Assembly: GCA_035506295.1 (NCBI GenBank)
Contig: DATJPR010000205.1
Location: 27,968-91,967 of the forward strand
Length of the DNA: 64,000 bases
Origin: DATJPR01 sp035506295
Lineage (GTDB): Bacteria > Bacteroidota > Ignavibacteria > UBA10030 > UBA6906
Direction: 5' to 3'
Positions 18,299 to 27,771 of this stretch are shown here, piece after piece (the stretch's first letter is position 1; each line of letters opens with the position of its first letter). The notes under the pieces were generated by a model. That model was not told the origin of the DNA and did no database searches. It saw only the letters and a program-made list of their open reading frames with translations. The position numbers and the translations under genes were made by a program.

Positions 18299-19864
18299 CT
18301 ATTGACCCGCAGGACCCGCGGGAACTTCAACGGAATAATGGAACACTTCCTGGTCCCGGATTGCCTGGACGGTGACCTCTTTCAGGACCGCGTTATCGAA
18401 CAGGCCGGTGAACCGCGGGATGCGCATCCGGTACTGGGCGAACCCGGTCAGCCCGATGTTGGCATCCTTGCCGGCGTTCACTTCCACCACCCAGATTGAA
18501 TTAATGTCTTCCACGCCATGGCTCAGACGCGTGAGGACCCGGCTCCACCGCTCGCTCCCTGGGACCAGCGAATCATACAGCGCGAGCGACGTCTTGTATT
18601 TCCCCAACTGGCCCTGCAACGATTCGATGGAGTTCGCCAGCTGCAGGTTTTCGGCCTGCTGGCTCTCCTTTAGCGTGAGCGACTCCCGCATCTCGCGCAG
18701 GTCCCTCGACTTCGAAGAGACTTGCCATGTGAAGAACAACGTCGAAGCAAACAACAGCATCAACAGCAGATAGCCGTGCCACGCCAGTTTGAATACCCGT
18801 TGCCCTTCCCGTACGACATCCGGCAACAGGTTCACGTGATAAAAGGCCTTGTTGTTCTGTTCGAGGGTCCGCCATGCGGCGCCGATCGGAACGGCGAAGG
18901 CCGAGATTTCGGCCTGCTGCTCCGGCGGGAGCGGCGAGCTGTCGACCAGCGGCATCAGGAGATAATCGATCTCCTGGCCCGGCAGCTGCTGCAGCAGGAA
19001 GTCCTTGAAATCGATCCTGTGGCTCTCCCCTGCGAGCACGATCCGGTTGATCCGCGGGATCCCCAGATTGTCCTGCTCCAGAAGCAGCCTGCTGTACACC
19101 GTGTTGTGCAGGTTCGGTGAGTCGTATCCTTCGCCGAGGATCGGGGCGAACTGGTAGAAGTTCGCGCCGCGCATGAAGATCAAGCGCGTGTATTCGACCC
19201 CGACATAGATGATGACGGTGACCTCGTTCGGGCTCAGCTCGTAGTTGCGACGGACAACGTTCATCAACGACACGTCGGCGCTGTCGATCCCTGCAATCAG
19301 CGGCATGCGGCCGCCGAGGAAGTTCTTGATGCCTTCGAGCGAGTTGATGAGGCTCAGGCCGTCTTCCCGGACAATCGTGAGCAGGCCGCCTTCGTCGGTC
19401 TCGATCGTGTCGACGGCGTCGATCGCGGGCTGGAAAGCGCGGATATTGCGCAGCTCCTCCAGGATCCTCTGCTTCAACTTGAGCCCTTTCAAGCCGAAGT
19501 TGCTTTCGACACCATGATAGTAGATGGCAGGCTCAGCCAGACTGTAGATCAGCGAGTACTTGCTCACCGGGTACGATGCCAGCAGACTCAACAGCACCGA
19601 GTCATTGTCATCGCTGTGCATCTCCGTGGTGGGACCCTCGGTCACGGGCAGCGATTGGAGCGAAAACCCGTCCGATCCGTCCAGCCCGGCCGACGCCCCG
19701 AGGTCCACGCTTTTGTGCTCCGCCATCTTGGTGGCAAGCGTTGCCGTGCGAAGCTCTTCGACAACCACCCTTTTCCCCCGGAGGGAGAGATGGGCCAGCT
19801 TGATATCGAGACCATCGACAAATAGTCCGATGACGCTGTTTTTACGACCTTTCATTTTCGCCAT
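18299..19864 (-). CDS. PilM-PilN-like fusion protein
   Basis: A 521-residue protein joining two pilus alignment components. Residues 1-330 resemble the actin-like PilM fold (SVIGLFVDGLDIKLAHLS; VTVIIYVGVEYTRLIFMRG). A membrane helix near residues 370-390 (YLLLMLLFASTLFFTW) is followed by a coiled coil and a PilN-like domain (WSRVLTRLSHGVEDINSIWV). PilM binds the cytoplasmic N-terminus of PilN, so a fusion would fix that contact. The start at 19864 has AAGGTG at 8 nt; a GTG three codons upstream is less likely. It sits between the PilT-like ATPase and PilO-P genes. Confidence 0.82.
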   Translation of the reverse strand: MAKMKGRKNSVIGLFVDGLDIKLAHLSLRGKRVVVEELRTATLATKMAEHKSVDLGASAGLDGSDGFSLQSLPVTEGPTTEMHSDDNDSVLLSLLASYPVSKYSLIYSLAEPAIYYHGVESNFGLKGLKLKQRILEELRNIRAFQPAIDAVDTIETDEGGLLTIVREDGLSLINSLEGIKNFLGGRMPLIAGIDSADVSLMNVVRRNYELSPNEVTVIIYVGVEYTRLIFMRGANFYQFAPILGEGYDSPNLHNTVYSRLLLEQDNLGIPRINRIVLAGESHRIDFKDFLLQQLPGQEIDYLLMPLVDSSPLPPEQQAEISAFAVPIGAAWRTLEQNNKAFYHVNLLPDVVREGQRVFKLAWHGYLLLMLLFASTLFFTWQVSSKSRDLREMRESLTLKESQQAENLQLANSIESLQGQLGKYKTSLALYDSLVPGSERWSRVLTRLSHGVEDINSIWVVEVNAGKDANIGLTGFAQYRMRIPRFTGLFDNAVLKEVTVQAIRDQEVFHYSVEVPAGPAGQ

Positions 19865-19909
19865 GCGTTTCACCTTGATCTATCGTGGAACCCTGTAGCA
19901 CCCCGGGGG

Positions 19910-21145
19910 TCAGTCTGCGGCGTTCCCCGGCATATTCAGGATCTGCTGGAGGCGCCTCTTATTGTTTGCCGACACCATCGCGTTTTCCAGCGAGATCTTC
20001 TTCCCGAAGTAGAGCCGTTTCAGATCCTGCTCCAGCGTGATCATCCCGAGATCGGATGACTCCGCCATCATCTGGTAGATTTCGCCTGTGTTGTTGTTTT
20101 TGATCGCCGCCCGGACAGACGGTGTCATCACCATGATTTCCTTCGCGAGGATCCGCTTGCCGTCGAGGCTCGGGACAAGTTTCTGAGACATGACGCAGCT
20201 GAGGGTGTCCGCCAGCCGCAGCCGAACGCGCTCCTGCTCGATCGGCGGCATTTCGCCGATGATCCTGTCCACTGTTTCCACGGCCGACCCCGTGTGCAGC
20301 GTTGAGAACACCTTGTGACCGCTATCGGTGATTTCGAGCGCGGTCATGATCGTATCCGGATCGCGCATTTCTCCGATGACGATGATATCGGGGTCCTGGC
20401 GCAGCGCCTGGACAGCGCCATCCTTGAACGAGAGGACATCGCGGCCCACCTCGCGGTGTCGGATGATGCAGCGATCCGGCTTGTGCACATATTCGACCGG
20501 CGAGGCGATGATGATGACATGGCCGTCGACCGTGTGGTTGTTCGCATCGATGATGCTGTCGAGCGTCGTACTCTTGCCGGAGCCGGTGATCCCCGTGATC
20601 AACGTCAGACCCTGCTCGGTGTAGGCCAGGCTGAGAACCTTGGTGACATTCGCGTGCAGATCGAGATTCTTATAGGGACGGATGACGTTGTTGATCGCGC
20701 GCATGTTGAGCGCGAGGTGGTCCAGATCGAAGGCTGCGTTGGCGCGGAAACGAAACATCGTATCGCCTTCAACGATGCTGTAGGAGAAATCGAGGTTGCG
20801 GTTCTCGTACAGGAAGAGGCGCTGGCGCTCGATCAGGATCGCCTGGATCAGCACGTTGAATTCGTCGAGCGTGAACTGACCGAGGTCCCGCGTAGGCTTT
20901 TTGTCTCCGAAAACGCGATACCAGATCCAACCGGCACACCCGTACCCGCCGATATCGATGTCCGACGCATTCACATGTGCCATGTTCCGGAGGTAACTGT
21001 CCATCAACATCCGGAGCGTCGTTCGCTCGGCGGGGGAAAGCTTGGCCACGAGGTCTCCGATCAGCATCTGTCGCTCCATGCCGGGGATAGAATCGGGGAC
21101 CGTCGATGCGATCTCTCTCAAAACCTTTATGGCGGTCTGAATCAT
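19910..21145 (-). CDS. pilT: PilT/PilU-like type IV pilus ATPase
   Basis: A 411-residue secretion ATPase. Walker A is GITGSGKST (about 185-193), Walker B DIIVIGEMRD and the His box STLHTGSAVE. The Asp box reads IIASPVEYVH, where canonical PilT has (I)EDPIE: the first acidic pair is Ala-Ser here, although the later Glu remains. The family AIRNLIRE motif is replaced by AIKNNNTG. The N-terminal 130 residues are longer than in PilT (usual total about 350). It probably drives pilus retraction or a PilU-like function, and heads a PilT-MN-OP-secretin cluster. Confidence 0.88.
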   Translation of the reverse strand: MIQTAIKVLREIASTVPDSIPGMERQMLIGDLVAKLSPAERTTLRMLMDSYLRNMAHVNASDIDIGGYGCAGWIWYRVFGDKKPTRDLGQFTLDEFNVLIQAILIERQRLFLYENRNLDFSYSIVEGDTMFRFRANAAFDLDHLALNMRAINNVIRPYKNLDLHANVTKVLSLAYTEQGLTLITGITGSGKSTTLDSIIDANNHTVDGHVIIIASPVEYVHKPDRCIIRHREVGRDVLSFKDGAVQALRQDPDIIVIGEMRDPDTIMTALEITDSGHKVFSTLHTGSAVETVDRIIGEMPPIEQERVRLRLADTLSCVMSQKLVPSLDGKRILAKEIMVMTPSVRAAIKNNNTGEIYQMMAESSDLGMITLEQDLKRLYFGKKISLENAMVSANNKRRLQQILNMPGNAAD

Positions 21146-21477
21146 CTCTCTTTCAAGTTTAGTCTGGGACCGGTTGCCGTCACGTCGTTCCGGCGGGGAT
21201 ATACTCCGGCGTAGTAATGCAGGACAAGAGCTGTGCCACCTGTCACATCGTGGAAAACTGCTCTATTCACAACGAATCAACGAGGTTGCACCGGAGGGGA
21301 GAGAGGGGGGTGATGACTATTCGCCAAAGTACCGAAGTTGTTCACTGCGAAAATGAAGCGGGATGGGGATTTATCTCTCTTTCGTGGGAGAAACAGAATG
21401 CCCCGGGGACATCGATCGTGTGCCGTCCCCGGGGCGGATTATCAGAGATCTCTGGCCCTGCTTCGGTGAGTCCAGAT
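21146..21477. other. Intergenic region between minor pilin and pilT genes
   Basis: Holds the terminator hairpin at 21400-21435 and probably the promoter for the PilT-MN-OP-secretin transcript, although no clear consensus was found. A plus-strand ORF here is not supported. Confidence 0.5.
21400..21435 (-). terminator. Terminator-like hairpin after the pilin operon
   Basis: A perfect 11-bp stem (21400-21410 with 21425-21435, GCCCCGGGGAC) with a 14-nt loop lies 43 bp after the stop of the large minor pilin. On the minus strand it is followed by a weak T-rich run (ATTCTGTTTCT). Confidence 0.65.
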
Positions 21478-22731
21478 CTACTCGTACCAGGCCAGAATCT
21501 CGTAGGTTTTCGTCGTCGGATAGAATGGGGGAGACCGTGTCCGGAGACGTTCATCGTAGATAATCCGAACGGAGAGTCCGTGGGAAATCCCTGAGTCCGT
21601 CGTCGCCGCCAAATCCTGTACCGTCCAGCCGCCGAGTGTGGTGAGAATCCCGAGGGGGCGGGTTGTGAGGTTTTCAATCTTCACCGTGGAGGTGTCACTG
21701 AACAGCGAGGCCATGACCGTCACGTTGTTCCCGTTGGTGGTATGATGGTCCATGATCGTGATGTCACTGTTCGCCACGATGCCGAGCATGTCGGTAGACG
21801 CTGGATTCGTTCGCGGATCCGAATCGTACGTGATATTGTTCTCGATGTCGATTTTGCCGCGACTGGGGCTCGTGGTGTCGACTGCCCCGACGGTGTATTG
21901 CCCCTTGACCACCCCCTGAATGTGGATGACGCCGGTGCTGTTTTTCAATACGATGGCGCCGTTCGGTGCAAAGGCGGAGGCAAGCATCGTGGTATCCGGC
22001 GCGGCGGCAGCCCCCTGATGATACTTGATGGAGTCTCCCGCAAATTTCAGGTAGACATCATTGTTCCCTGAAAAAGTCTTCCCTCCTGTCGCTGCTTTGC
22101 CGATCAATGTAGAAAAATCCTTGTTGATGGGAACGCTGACCCCATCTTCCTCGCCAGCATTAAAAATAGGATGTCCCGACCACGATGTGCTGTCCACGCC
22201 CTTCCATGTTGTGACTTTTCCACCGAAATACGGCGTACCGTGCGTTGTGAGGGTGCCCTGGACATGCACGGGTCCACCAAGCGTGGAGTCGCCCGTTGCC
22301 CAATATACCGCCGCCGCCGAGGTTCCCGCGTACAGAGCAAACTTCGAGAAACTGCTGGGACGAAGGATGACCCTGACAGTGGACGTGCTGTCCCGGTACG
22401 TGCTCGTGCAGCGCATCGTGAGCCGGCGTTCGCCGGTGAGCGGGTCAACGCTCGACGTTGAATCCACCGATGCGGTGAACGTGCCTCCGTCGAAGGAGAT
22501 GGGCGAGGTGTAACCGTCCCACCACGGGTTCCCGTTCATCTTCGGCGGATTCAGAAAGATGAAGTTGGCCGCGATGTTCGCGCCCGATATGGCGATATTT
22601 CGGGCGATCGCTCCCTCGTAGTAGTCCATGGCGTTGTCATACGCCTGCACGCTCGTGTCGGAAAGGTCCTTTCCCGTCCGAAGAAAGAGGAGGATTGTTC
22701 CAATGACAAGAATGAGCGCAGATTTCCCCAT
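21478..22731 (-). CDS. Pilus-associated protein, DUF4900-like
   Basis: A 417-residue protein with an N-terminal hydrophobic helix directly after Met-Gly-Lys (MGKSALILVIGTILLF), then a large Ser/Thr/Gly-rich exported region with parallel-beta-type repeats (STGVIHIQGVVKGQYTVG, IVANSDITIMDH). This organisation resembles PilX-like or DUF4900 proteins found beside pilus genes. It is last of three consecutive minor pilin-like genes; its Shine-Dalgarno context (GAGGGAATCT) nearly matches that of the 23394-23918 gene. It may be a tip or minor pilin. Function is inferred from context. Confidence 0.75.
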   Translation of the reverse strand: MGKSALILVIGTILLFLRTGKDLSDTSVQAYDNAMDYYEGAIARNIAISGANIAANFIFLNPPKMNGNPWWDGYTSPISFDGGTFTASVDSTSSVDPLTGERRLTMRCTSTYRDSTSTVRVILRPSSFSKFALYAGTSAAAVYWATGDSTLGGPVHVQGTLTTHGTPYFGGKVTTWKGVDSTSWSGHPIFNAGEEDGVSVPINKDFSTLIGKAATGGKTFSGNNDVYLKFAGDSIKYHQGAAAAPDTTMLASAFAPNGAIVLKNSTGVIHIQGVVKGQYTVGAVDTTSPSRGKIDIENNITYDSDPRTNPASTDMLGIVANSDITIMDHHTTNGNNVTVMASLFSDTSTVKIENLTTRPLGILTTLGGWTVQDLAATTDSGISHGLSVRIIYDERLRTRSPPFYPTTKTYEILAWYE

Positions 22732-22742
22732 AAGATTCCCTC

Positions 22743-23384
22743 TTACCTGTTACTGTAATTTCGCGTCGACATCCGCATCTGCTGCCAGAATGCCGAGGAA
22801 TATTGCGTGTTGAGCGGCGCCGTCTCCGAAATCGTTGAGGCGTACACGTTCTCGACACTCAGCGTGATCTGGATCGTTTGAATCCTTTGGAGGTTTGTTG
22901 CAGAAACCGGCGTCGGAATCTGATTCCCCGAGGCGTCGTAGTATTTGAGCTTGAATGAGGTTATTCCGAGGTTCGCACCCTTCGCCGGGACGACGTTCAC
23001 TTTGCGGTAGAGAAATCTGTCTCTCGGATTCGGCGTCATCGAAAGCTCGCTCGCCGGACCGAGATAGTAGTAGATGCTGTCGATGTTTCCGTCCGGCCCG
23101 CCGTTGTCGGCAACGTCTGTCAGGAATTTGATCGAACTGGTGTCGGCGGCAAGGATCGCCTTCGTGGGGTCGGGCAGGTTGTTCGGCTCATTACAGAAGC
23201 CGATCTTTCGGAAATCATATTCGAGCAACCGCGTGACCTCCACAAGGTTCTCCTGGACGAGGAGATCCCCTTTCAGCGTCTGGATATTCTCGCTGTTGGC
23301 AACATTCCCCTGGAGCGTCATCAGGAAAAGCCACCCGAACACCACGATGGATCCGATGATATCCATGATTGTTTGACTGCCCAT
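22743..23384 (-). CDS. Minor pilin-like protein
   Basis: A 213-residue protein with an N-terminal hydrophobic helix (about 5-24) beginning MGSQTIMDIIGSIVVF, then a predicted soluble domain (RLLEYDFRKIGFCNEP is typical of the helix-to-globular junction of PilW/GspJ-like minor pilins). No canonical G/FTxxE prepilin site is present; an Asp is at residue 8. It lies 9 bp after the 174-aa minor pilin gene and 11 bp before the DUF4900-like gene, so they form one translation unit. The RBS is AGAGGGA. Confidence 0.75.
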   Translation of the reverse strand: MGSQTIMDIIGSIVVFGWLFLMTLQGNVANSENIQTLKGDLLVQENLVEVTRLLEYDFRKIGFCNEPNNLPDPTKAILAADTSSIKFLTDVADNGGPDGNIDSIYYYLGPASELSMTPNPRDRFLYRKVNVVPAKGANLGITSFKLKYYDASGNQIPTPVSATNLQRIQTIQITLSVENVYASTISETAPLNTQYSSAFWQQMRMSTRNYSNR

Positions 23385-23393
23385 GGCATCCCT

Positions 23394-23918
23394 CTATCGA
23401 AAGTACCAATAACTATACACAGTCTGGTACGACACGGTATCGTTCATGCTCGGACTCGTGACCCACACTGTGAGACGTTTATGATACGTCTTCACCGATG
23501 ACGTATCGATCGTGCTCGTCCCGAGGTTCAGGTTTACGTACTGGACTTTCACCTTGATGAGAAAATTCGCCGTGGGAAGCGCGAGCGTGTCGCCCGAGAC
23601 CGTCTTCTGGAATCCGTTGTAGTCGTCTATGTCGTTGAACTTTGCATCAGAACCCGGGGTAGTTCCTTCCGTCCCATCAGGGCCGAGGGTGGTGCTCAGG
23701 TCATTGGGTGTGTAGACGTCGCCGGTGATCGTATGCTGATCGAAGGAAAGGGACGTCGCCTTCTCGACGATAGACGTCGCAAGCGATGAAGCGACGATTT
23801 CCCACTCCGCGCTCTCAATAGCCTGGCGCTGGTCCAGCGTGTTCCTGTTGTTCGTCAGGAACAGCGACCCCAGCAGCGCAAGGGCGAGAATGGTAAGCAG
23901 GGTCTGGCCGGTCCCCAT
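23394..23918 (-). CDS. Minor pilin-like protein
   Basis: A 174-residue protein starting MGTGQTLLTILALALLGSLF, one hydrophobic helix (about 6-22), then an exported domain with SAEWEIVASSLATSIVEKA continuing the helix, as in PilV/GspI-like minor pilins. There is no classical class III signal peptide. It is preceded by GGAGGGAATCTC, a strong Shine-Dalgarno, and lies 15 bp after pilB. Together with the next two genes it probably forms the priming or tip complex. Confidence 0.75.
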   Translation of the reverse strand: MGTGQTLLTILALALLGSLFLTNNRNTLDQRQAIESAEWEIVASSLATSIVEKATSLSFDQHTITGDVYTPNDLSTTLGPDGTEGTTPGSDAKFNDIDDYNGFQKTVSGDTLALPTANFLIKVKVQYVNLNLGTSTIDTSSVKTYHKRLTVWVTSPSMNDTVSYQTVYSYWYFR

Positions 23919-23933
23919 GAGATTCCCTCCTGA

Positions 23934-25724
23934 TCAGTCGTCGGTTGTCGCCGAAGCAATTTCTTCGAGCGTGGTAGTTCCTTCGAGCATGCGTTCGATC
24001 CCAGCCCGCCTGAGCGTCCACATGCCGTCCTTCATCGCCTGCTGACGTACCGCCTCTTCATCGACTTCCTTCCCTGAACGGATGATCAGAGTGCGGATCT
24101 CCTTCGTGAAGTAAAGCGCCTCGTGGATTGCCGCCCTCCCCTTGTACCCGCCGTTGCATTTGTCGCACCCGGCCGCTCCGTAGAAGGTGTGTGAATCGAG
24201 GTCTTCCTTTGTCAGGCCGAACTTGAGGTACGAGTCCCGGTCGAGCTCTTCCGGCGGGATCGGCCGTTTACAGGCCTTGCACAGAGTTCTGATCAAGCGC
24301 TGTGCCACGATAATATTGATCGCATACGCAATCAGGAAGGGCTCGATCCCCATTTTGTACAAACGGGATACCGCACTTGGCGCATCATTGGTATGAAGTG
24401 TGGAGAATGTCAGGTGACCGGTATTTGCCAGCTTGATGGCAATCTCGGCCGTTATCTTGTCGCGCATTTCTCCCACCAGCACGATATCGGGGTCGTGTCG
24501 CAGGATGCCCCTGATCGCGTCGTCGAAACTCATCTTCGGGCCGATCTTCAGCTGACGCGCGCCCCTGATGATGTACTCGACCGGATCCTCGACCGTCAGA
24601 ACGTTGACCGACGGATCGATCACCTGATGCAGAGCGGCGACGAGGGTCGTGCTTTTGCCGCTTCCGGTCGGACCGGTCAGGATCACGATGCCCTGCGGCT
24701 TGGCGATCGCCTTGTCGAAGAACTCGCGCGCCGGTCCACCCAATCCCAACTTGTTCAGGTCGGTGATGACTTTCCGGTCGTCGAGAACGCGGATGACGAT
24801 GCTTTCGAATTTGTGTCGGAACTCCACGCCGACCATCGGCAGGATGGAGACGCGGAACCGGATCATGTGATCGTCGATCGAGCGCTGGATGAACCCGTCC
24901 TGTGCCGCCTCGCGTTCGAACCGGTCGACATTTTTCGACCGGTCTTTGACGACGGCGGCGACGGCCTCCGGCATCGTGCGTTCCTGCACATGCCAGAGAC
25001 GGAGCGCTCCATCGATCCGGAACCAGAACTCGGTCCGGTTTCCTTCCTTCGCGGTGATGTGAATGTCGCTTGCGCCCTGCCGGACAGCCTCCACCAGCGC
25101 GCCTTCGACAAGGTTAATGAGCGCGCTCTTGGTGATTTCCGCTTCGAGCGCTTCCTCGTCGACGTTCCCTTCGTCGTCCTCCTTGACCTGGATACCGACA
25201 TCGGACGATTCGAGCTGTTTGAGGAACTCGTTCTCCGGAGGAACAACCTGCTCGATGAGCGCCTGGACTTCCTTCATCCGACAGTAGGCGACCTCGTACT
25301 TCTTGGCGCCGAAGTTCCGGGCGATCAGCGGGATCTGACGGTCCGTCGGGTCCGCCGCGACAATGATCAGCTTGTCCGGCTGCTTTTCGTCGAACCGCAG
25401 CGGCAGCATGCGCGTCTGCGTCAGCATGTCGCGGACGTTCTGCGGCAGGGCCTCGATATACCGGCGGATGAAGTCGATCCGTGTCTGATCGATCTTCTCG
25501 TCGGCGAGGTAGATCTCGCGGAACGCGTACAGGTCGGCCACTTCGCGGAACACCGCATCGTGGTCTGCGTTGAAATCATTGACAAGAATCTGCCCGAGAT
25601 TCCGCCGGTTCTTTTTCTCCTCCGAATCCTTGACGCGCAGGGATTTCTCGAGCGTCTCGTAGTCGATGATCCCCTTCTTCAGGAGAGCGAAACCGATTTT
25701 GTCTGTTATGTCCAGATTTGCCAT
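23934..25724 (-). CDS. pilB: Type IV pilus assembly ATPase PilB
   Basis: A 596-residue extension ATPase of the GspE/PilB family. The N-terminal MSHEN-type domain covers about 45-165. Catalytic motifs are all canonical: Walker A GPTGSGKST (351-359, K357), Asp box TVEDPVEY, Walker B DIVLVGEMRD (E419) and His box STLHTNDAPS (H444). The tetracysteine zinc motif is CKAC...CDKC. It acts on the cytoplasmic face with PilC, encoded 47 bp upstream. Its intact motifs contrast with the degenerate paralogue at 28504-30318 in the same locus. Confidence 0.95.
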   Translation of the reverse strand: MANLDITDKIGFALLKKGIIDYETLEKSLRVKDSEEKKNRRNLGQILVNDFNADHDAVFREVADLYAFREIYLADEKIDQTRIDFIRRYIEALPQNVRDMLTQTRMLPLRFDEKQPDKLIIVAADPTDRQIPLIARNFGAKKYEVAYCRMKEVQALIEQVVPPENEFLKQLESSDVGIQVKEDDEGNVDEEALEAEITKSALINLVEGALVEAVRQGASDIHITAKEGNRTEFWFRIDGALRLWHVQERTMPEAVAAVVKDRSKNVDRFEREAAQDGFIQRSIDDHMIRFRVSILPMVGVEFRHKFESIVIRVLDDRKVITDLNKLGLGGPAREFFDKAIAKPQGIVILTGPTGSGKSTTLVAALHQVIDPSVNVLTVEDPVEYIIRGARQLKIGPKMSFDDAIRGILRHDPDIVLVGEMRDKITAEIAIKLANTGHLTFSTLHTNDAPSAVSRLYKMGIEPFLIAYAINIIVAQRLIRTLCKACKRPIPPEELDRDSYLKFGLTKEDLDSHTFYGAAGCDKCNGGYKGRAAIHEALYFTKEIRTLIIRSGKEVDEEAVRQQAMKDGMWTLRRAGIERMLEGTTTLEEIASATTDD

Positions 25725-25771
25725 GAGATCATGTGCTCATGTGGGGGAAGCCGAACCCGGAAGACGACGCC

Positions 25772-27157
25772 CTACGTGAGTCGCACGTCTTCGTGCACGC
25801 GCACGACCGGCGTCAGCGCCCCCATCCCGGGGTTCTTGGGCCGGATCGTCGCGGTCTCGGATGAGACGATGGTCAGGGCCGTCAACACGATCATAATCAC
25901 CATCGAGATCATGAGTTGAATGAAATCGATGGCGTTCCGCATCTTGTACGTCGTCTCCTTCTCATAATATTCCGCAAGCTGCAGGGCGGTGTTCTTCACC
26001 GTACCGGTTTCGGCGCCCGAATGGAACCGGGAAATCGCTGTCTTCGTGAAGACGCCCGTGGCTTCAAACGCCTCCGTGATGCCGGCGCCTTTCTCGATCA
26101 TCAAGGGAATCGCGATGGACTTGATGCGGCTCTCCATGAACTTGTTCCCGCAGGCCTCGGAAGCCAGACGGATGACTTCGATGTTCTCTCCCGCGCCCGA
26201 GTACAGGGCGTAGAACACGCGGCAGAAAATCTCGATCGACTGTTTGTGCATCAAATTGCCGATGACGGGGACGTTCCACAAATACCGGTCGAGGATGAAT
26301 CGCCCCTTCTCCGTGGTAAAGAACCGCACCAGAAGCACGGTGGGGATGAGGATCATGAAACAGATGATCACAATATGCGCCGTGAGAAAGTCGCTGATCG
26401 CCAGCGTCGCTTTGGTCATCGGCGGCAGATCGATGCCGAACTTGCGGAACAATCCCGCTGTCGCGGGGAAGATGTATCCTACGTAATAGACCACGGCGCC
26501 GAACAGCACGAACAGGGTGACAATCGGCGTGATCAACGCGGATTTCAAATTCTTTCTGAACTCTGTCTGGCGTTCCAGGAAACGCGCGGTGCTGTCGTAG
26601 ATCTCCGCCATGTTACCGCTTTTGGAGGCCAGACCGAGCATGTGCGCGGTGAAGCGGCCGAGCACGCTCTCGTGCTTGATGAAGGCCTTTTCACTGTCCT
26701 TCCCCTGCTTCAGCTCGGTATTGATGTCCTTGATGGATTCCCGCAGCGTCCGGTTCTCGATGTCGTTGACCAGCAGCTGCATGATTTCGTTGAACGGCAG
26801 CTTCTGCCTGATCAGGTCGGCGCTGACGCGGACGAACGTGACGATCTCCGCCGCCGGCGGCTTCATCTTGAAATCGATGAAGCGCTTCTGGACGGAAAGT
26901 ACCCGGTATCCCATTTTCACCAGGGCCTCCTGCACCTCGGCCTTGGTGAACGCTTTTTGTTCTCCCGTGAAGGGTTTCTCCGTTCCCCTCTGCACCCTGT
27001 AGAGGAACGTCGACCGTCGGAGGATCTGCACGAGCTTGAATTTCCTCTGCACGGCGAGCTGCTGCGCCTTCTTCCTGGCCTGTCGGCCGTTTTCCGCTTC
27101 GATCACGCCCTGGACGGGCTTCCCTGCAAGCGAAATACCTTCGATCCTGTATTCCAT
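25772..27157 (-). CDS. pilC: Type IV pilus inner-membrane platform protein PilC
   Basis: A 461-residue GspF/PilC-family polytopic protein. The N-terminal region (MEYRIEGISLAGKPVQGVIE) is typical, and two T2SSF domains follow; three membrane helices are visible (about 215-238, 265-290, 430-452). Motifs GLASKSGNMAEIYD and FHSGAETGTVKNTALQLAEY mark the cytoplasmic bundles of each repeat. The ATG at 27157 with AAAGAG upstream is preferred over the ORF start at 27253. It would couple PilB rotation to pilin extraction. Confidence 0.93.
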   Translation of the reverse strand: MEYRIEGISLAGKPVQGVIEAENGRQARKKAQQLAVQRKFKLVQILRRSTFLYRVQRGTEKPFTGEQKAFTKAEVQEALVKMGYRVLSVQKRFIDFKMKPPAAEIVTFVRVSADLIRQKLPFNEIMQLLVNDIENRTLRESIKDINTELKQGKDSEKAFIKHESVLGRFTAHMLGLASKSGNMAEIYDSTARFLERQTEFRKNLKSALITPIVTLFVLFGAVVYYVGYIFPATAGLFRKFGIDLPPMTKATLAISDFLTAHIVIICFMILIPTVLLVRFFTTEKGRFILDRYLWNVPVIGNLMHKQSIEIFCRVFYALYSGAGENIEVIRLASEACGNKFMESRIKSIAIPLMIEKGAGITEAFEATGVFTKTAISRFHSGAETGTVKNTALQLAEYYEKETTYKMRNAIDFIQLMISMVIMIVLTALTIVSSETATIRPKNPGMGALTPVVRVHEDVRLT

Positions 27158-27334
27158 GAGCTCTTTCCGTCTGAGTGGTAAACACATTGATGAAACGCGC
27201 ACAGGGCGGCACCCGACGATTACGCGGCCTTTCGCTTCGGCCGGATCCCCCACCCAGCCGAACGGTCGCCCATCGATCGCAGTGCCCCCCTGTTGTGCTG
27301 TACATCGTCCGGCCTGCTGCCAGGCCGCAAGTGC

Positions 27335-27742
27335 CTAGTGTCCTTCTGCTTCCACCGTGAACATGCTGTCCGGCATTACCTGCATGACCACCTTGACGTG
27401 CTGCCCATCGTCCGCAACTTCGGTCCCAATCCCGGTGATCTTGACGAAGGACGTGCCTCCCGGAACGGGATCCGGATCGAGGGAGTAACTGCCGTTCAGA
27501 TTGTTCACCCGGCTTGTGAGCTTCTGCATTGTCAGCCCAGAGAATGATCCACCGCCGCCACCAAGGGTTGTCGGCCTGCGAAAATACGTCTGAGCTCGTA
27601 CCCCGAGCTGCGCAAGATCCATTTCCAGCTCATCGCGATTGCTCGACGCCGCTTGGTCGCGGAACATCGTCACACCGACGGCAACAGCGACGGCCAGGAC
27701 GACGGCAGCAATGGCGATGATTAACAACTGTTGGTTACCCAT
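27335..27742 (-). CDS. Small pilin-like protein (paralogue of the major pilin-like)
   Basis: A 135-residue protein with an N-terminal helix MGNQQLLIIAIAAVVLAVAV and a small globular part. It is paralogous to the protein encoded just upstream: both share the Met-Gly-x-Gln-Gln start, an RAQxFYRRPTxLGGGG-type motif and a C-terminal ITGIGTE segment. There is no basic leader and no Glu5. GAGGTC precedes the start. It lies downstream of a hairpin (27772-27795) that may reduce its expression relative to the first pilin. It is probably a pilin or pseudopilin subunit. Confidence 0.75.
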   Translation of the reverse strand: MGNQQLLIIAIAAVVLAVAVAVGVTMFRDQAASSNRDELEMDLAQLGVRAQTYFRRPTTLGGGGGSFSGLTMQKLTSRVNNLNGSYSLDPDPVPGGTSFVKITGIGTEVADDGQHVKVVMQVMPDSMFTVEAEGH

Positions 27743-27771
27743 GGATCATGACCTCAGCGTGAAACATCGGA

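Noticed and set aside
21217..21594. Plus-strand ORF with a CATCH (CxxCH) haem-like motif
   Set aside because: No signal peptide or ribosome site, and most of it runs antisense through the minor pilin gene.
24393..25919. Long plus-strand ORF opposite pilB
   Set aside because: Antisense shadow; pilB motifs on the other strand are complete.
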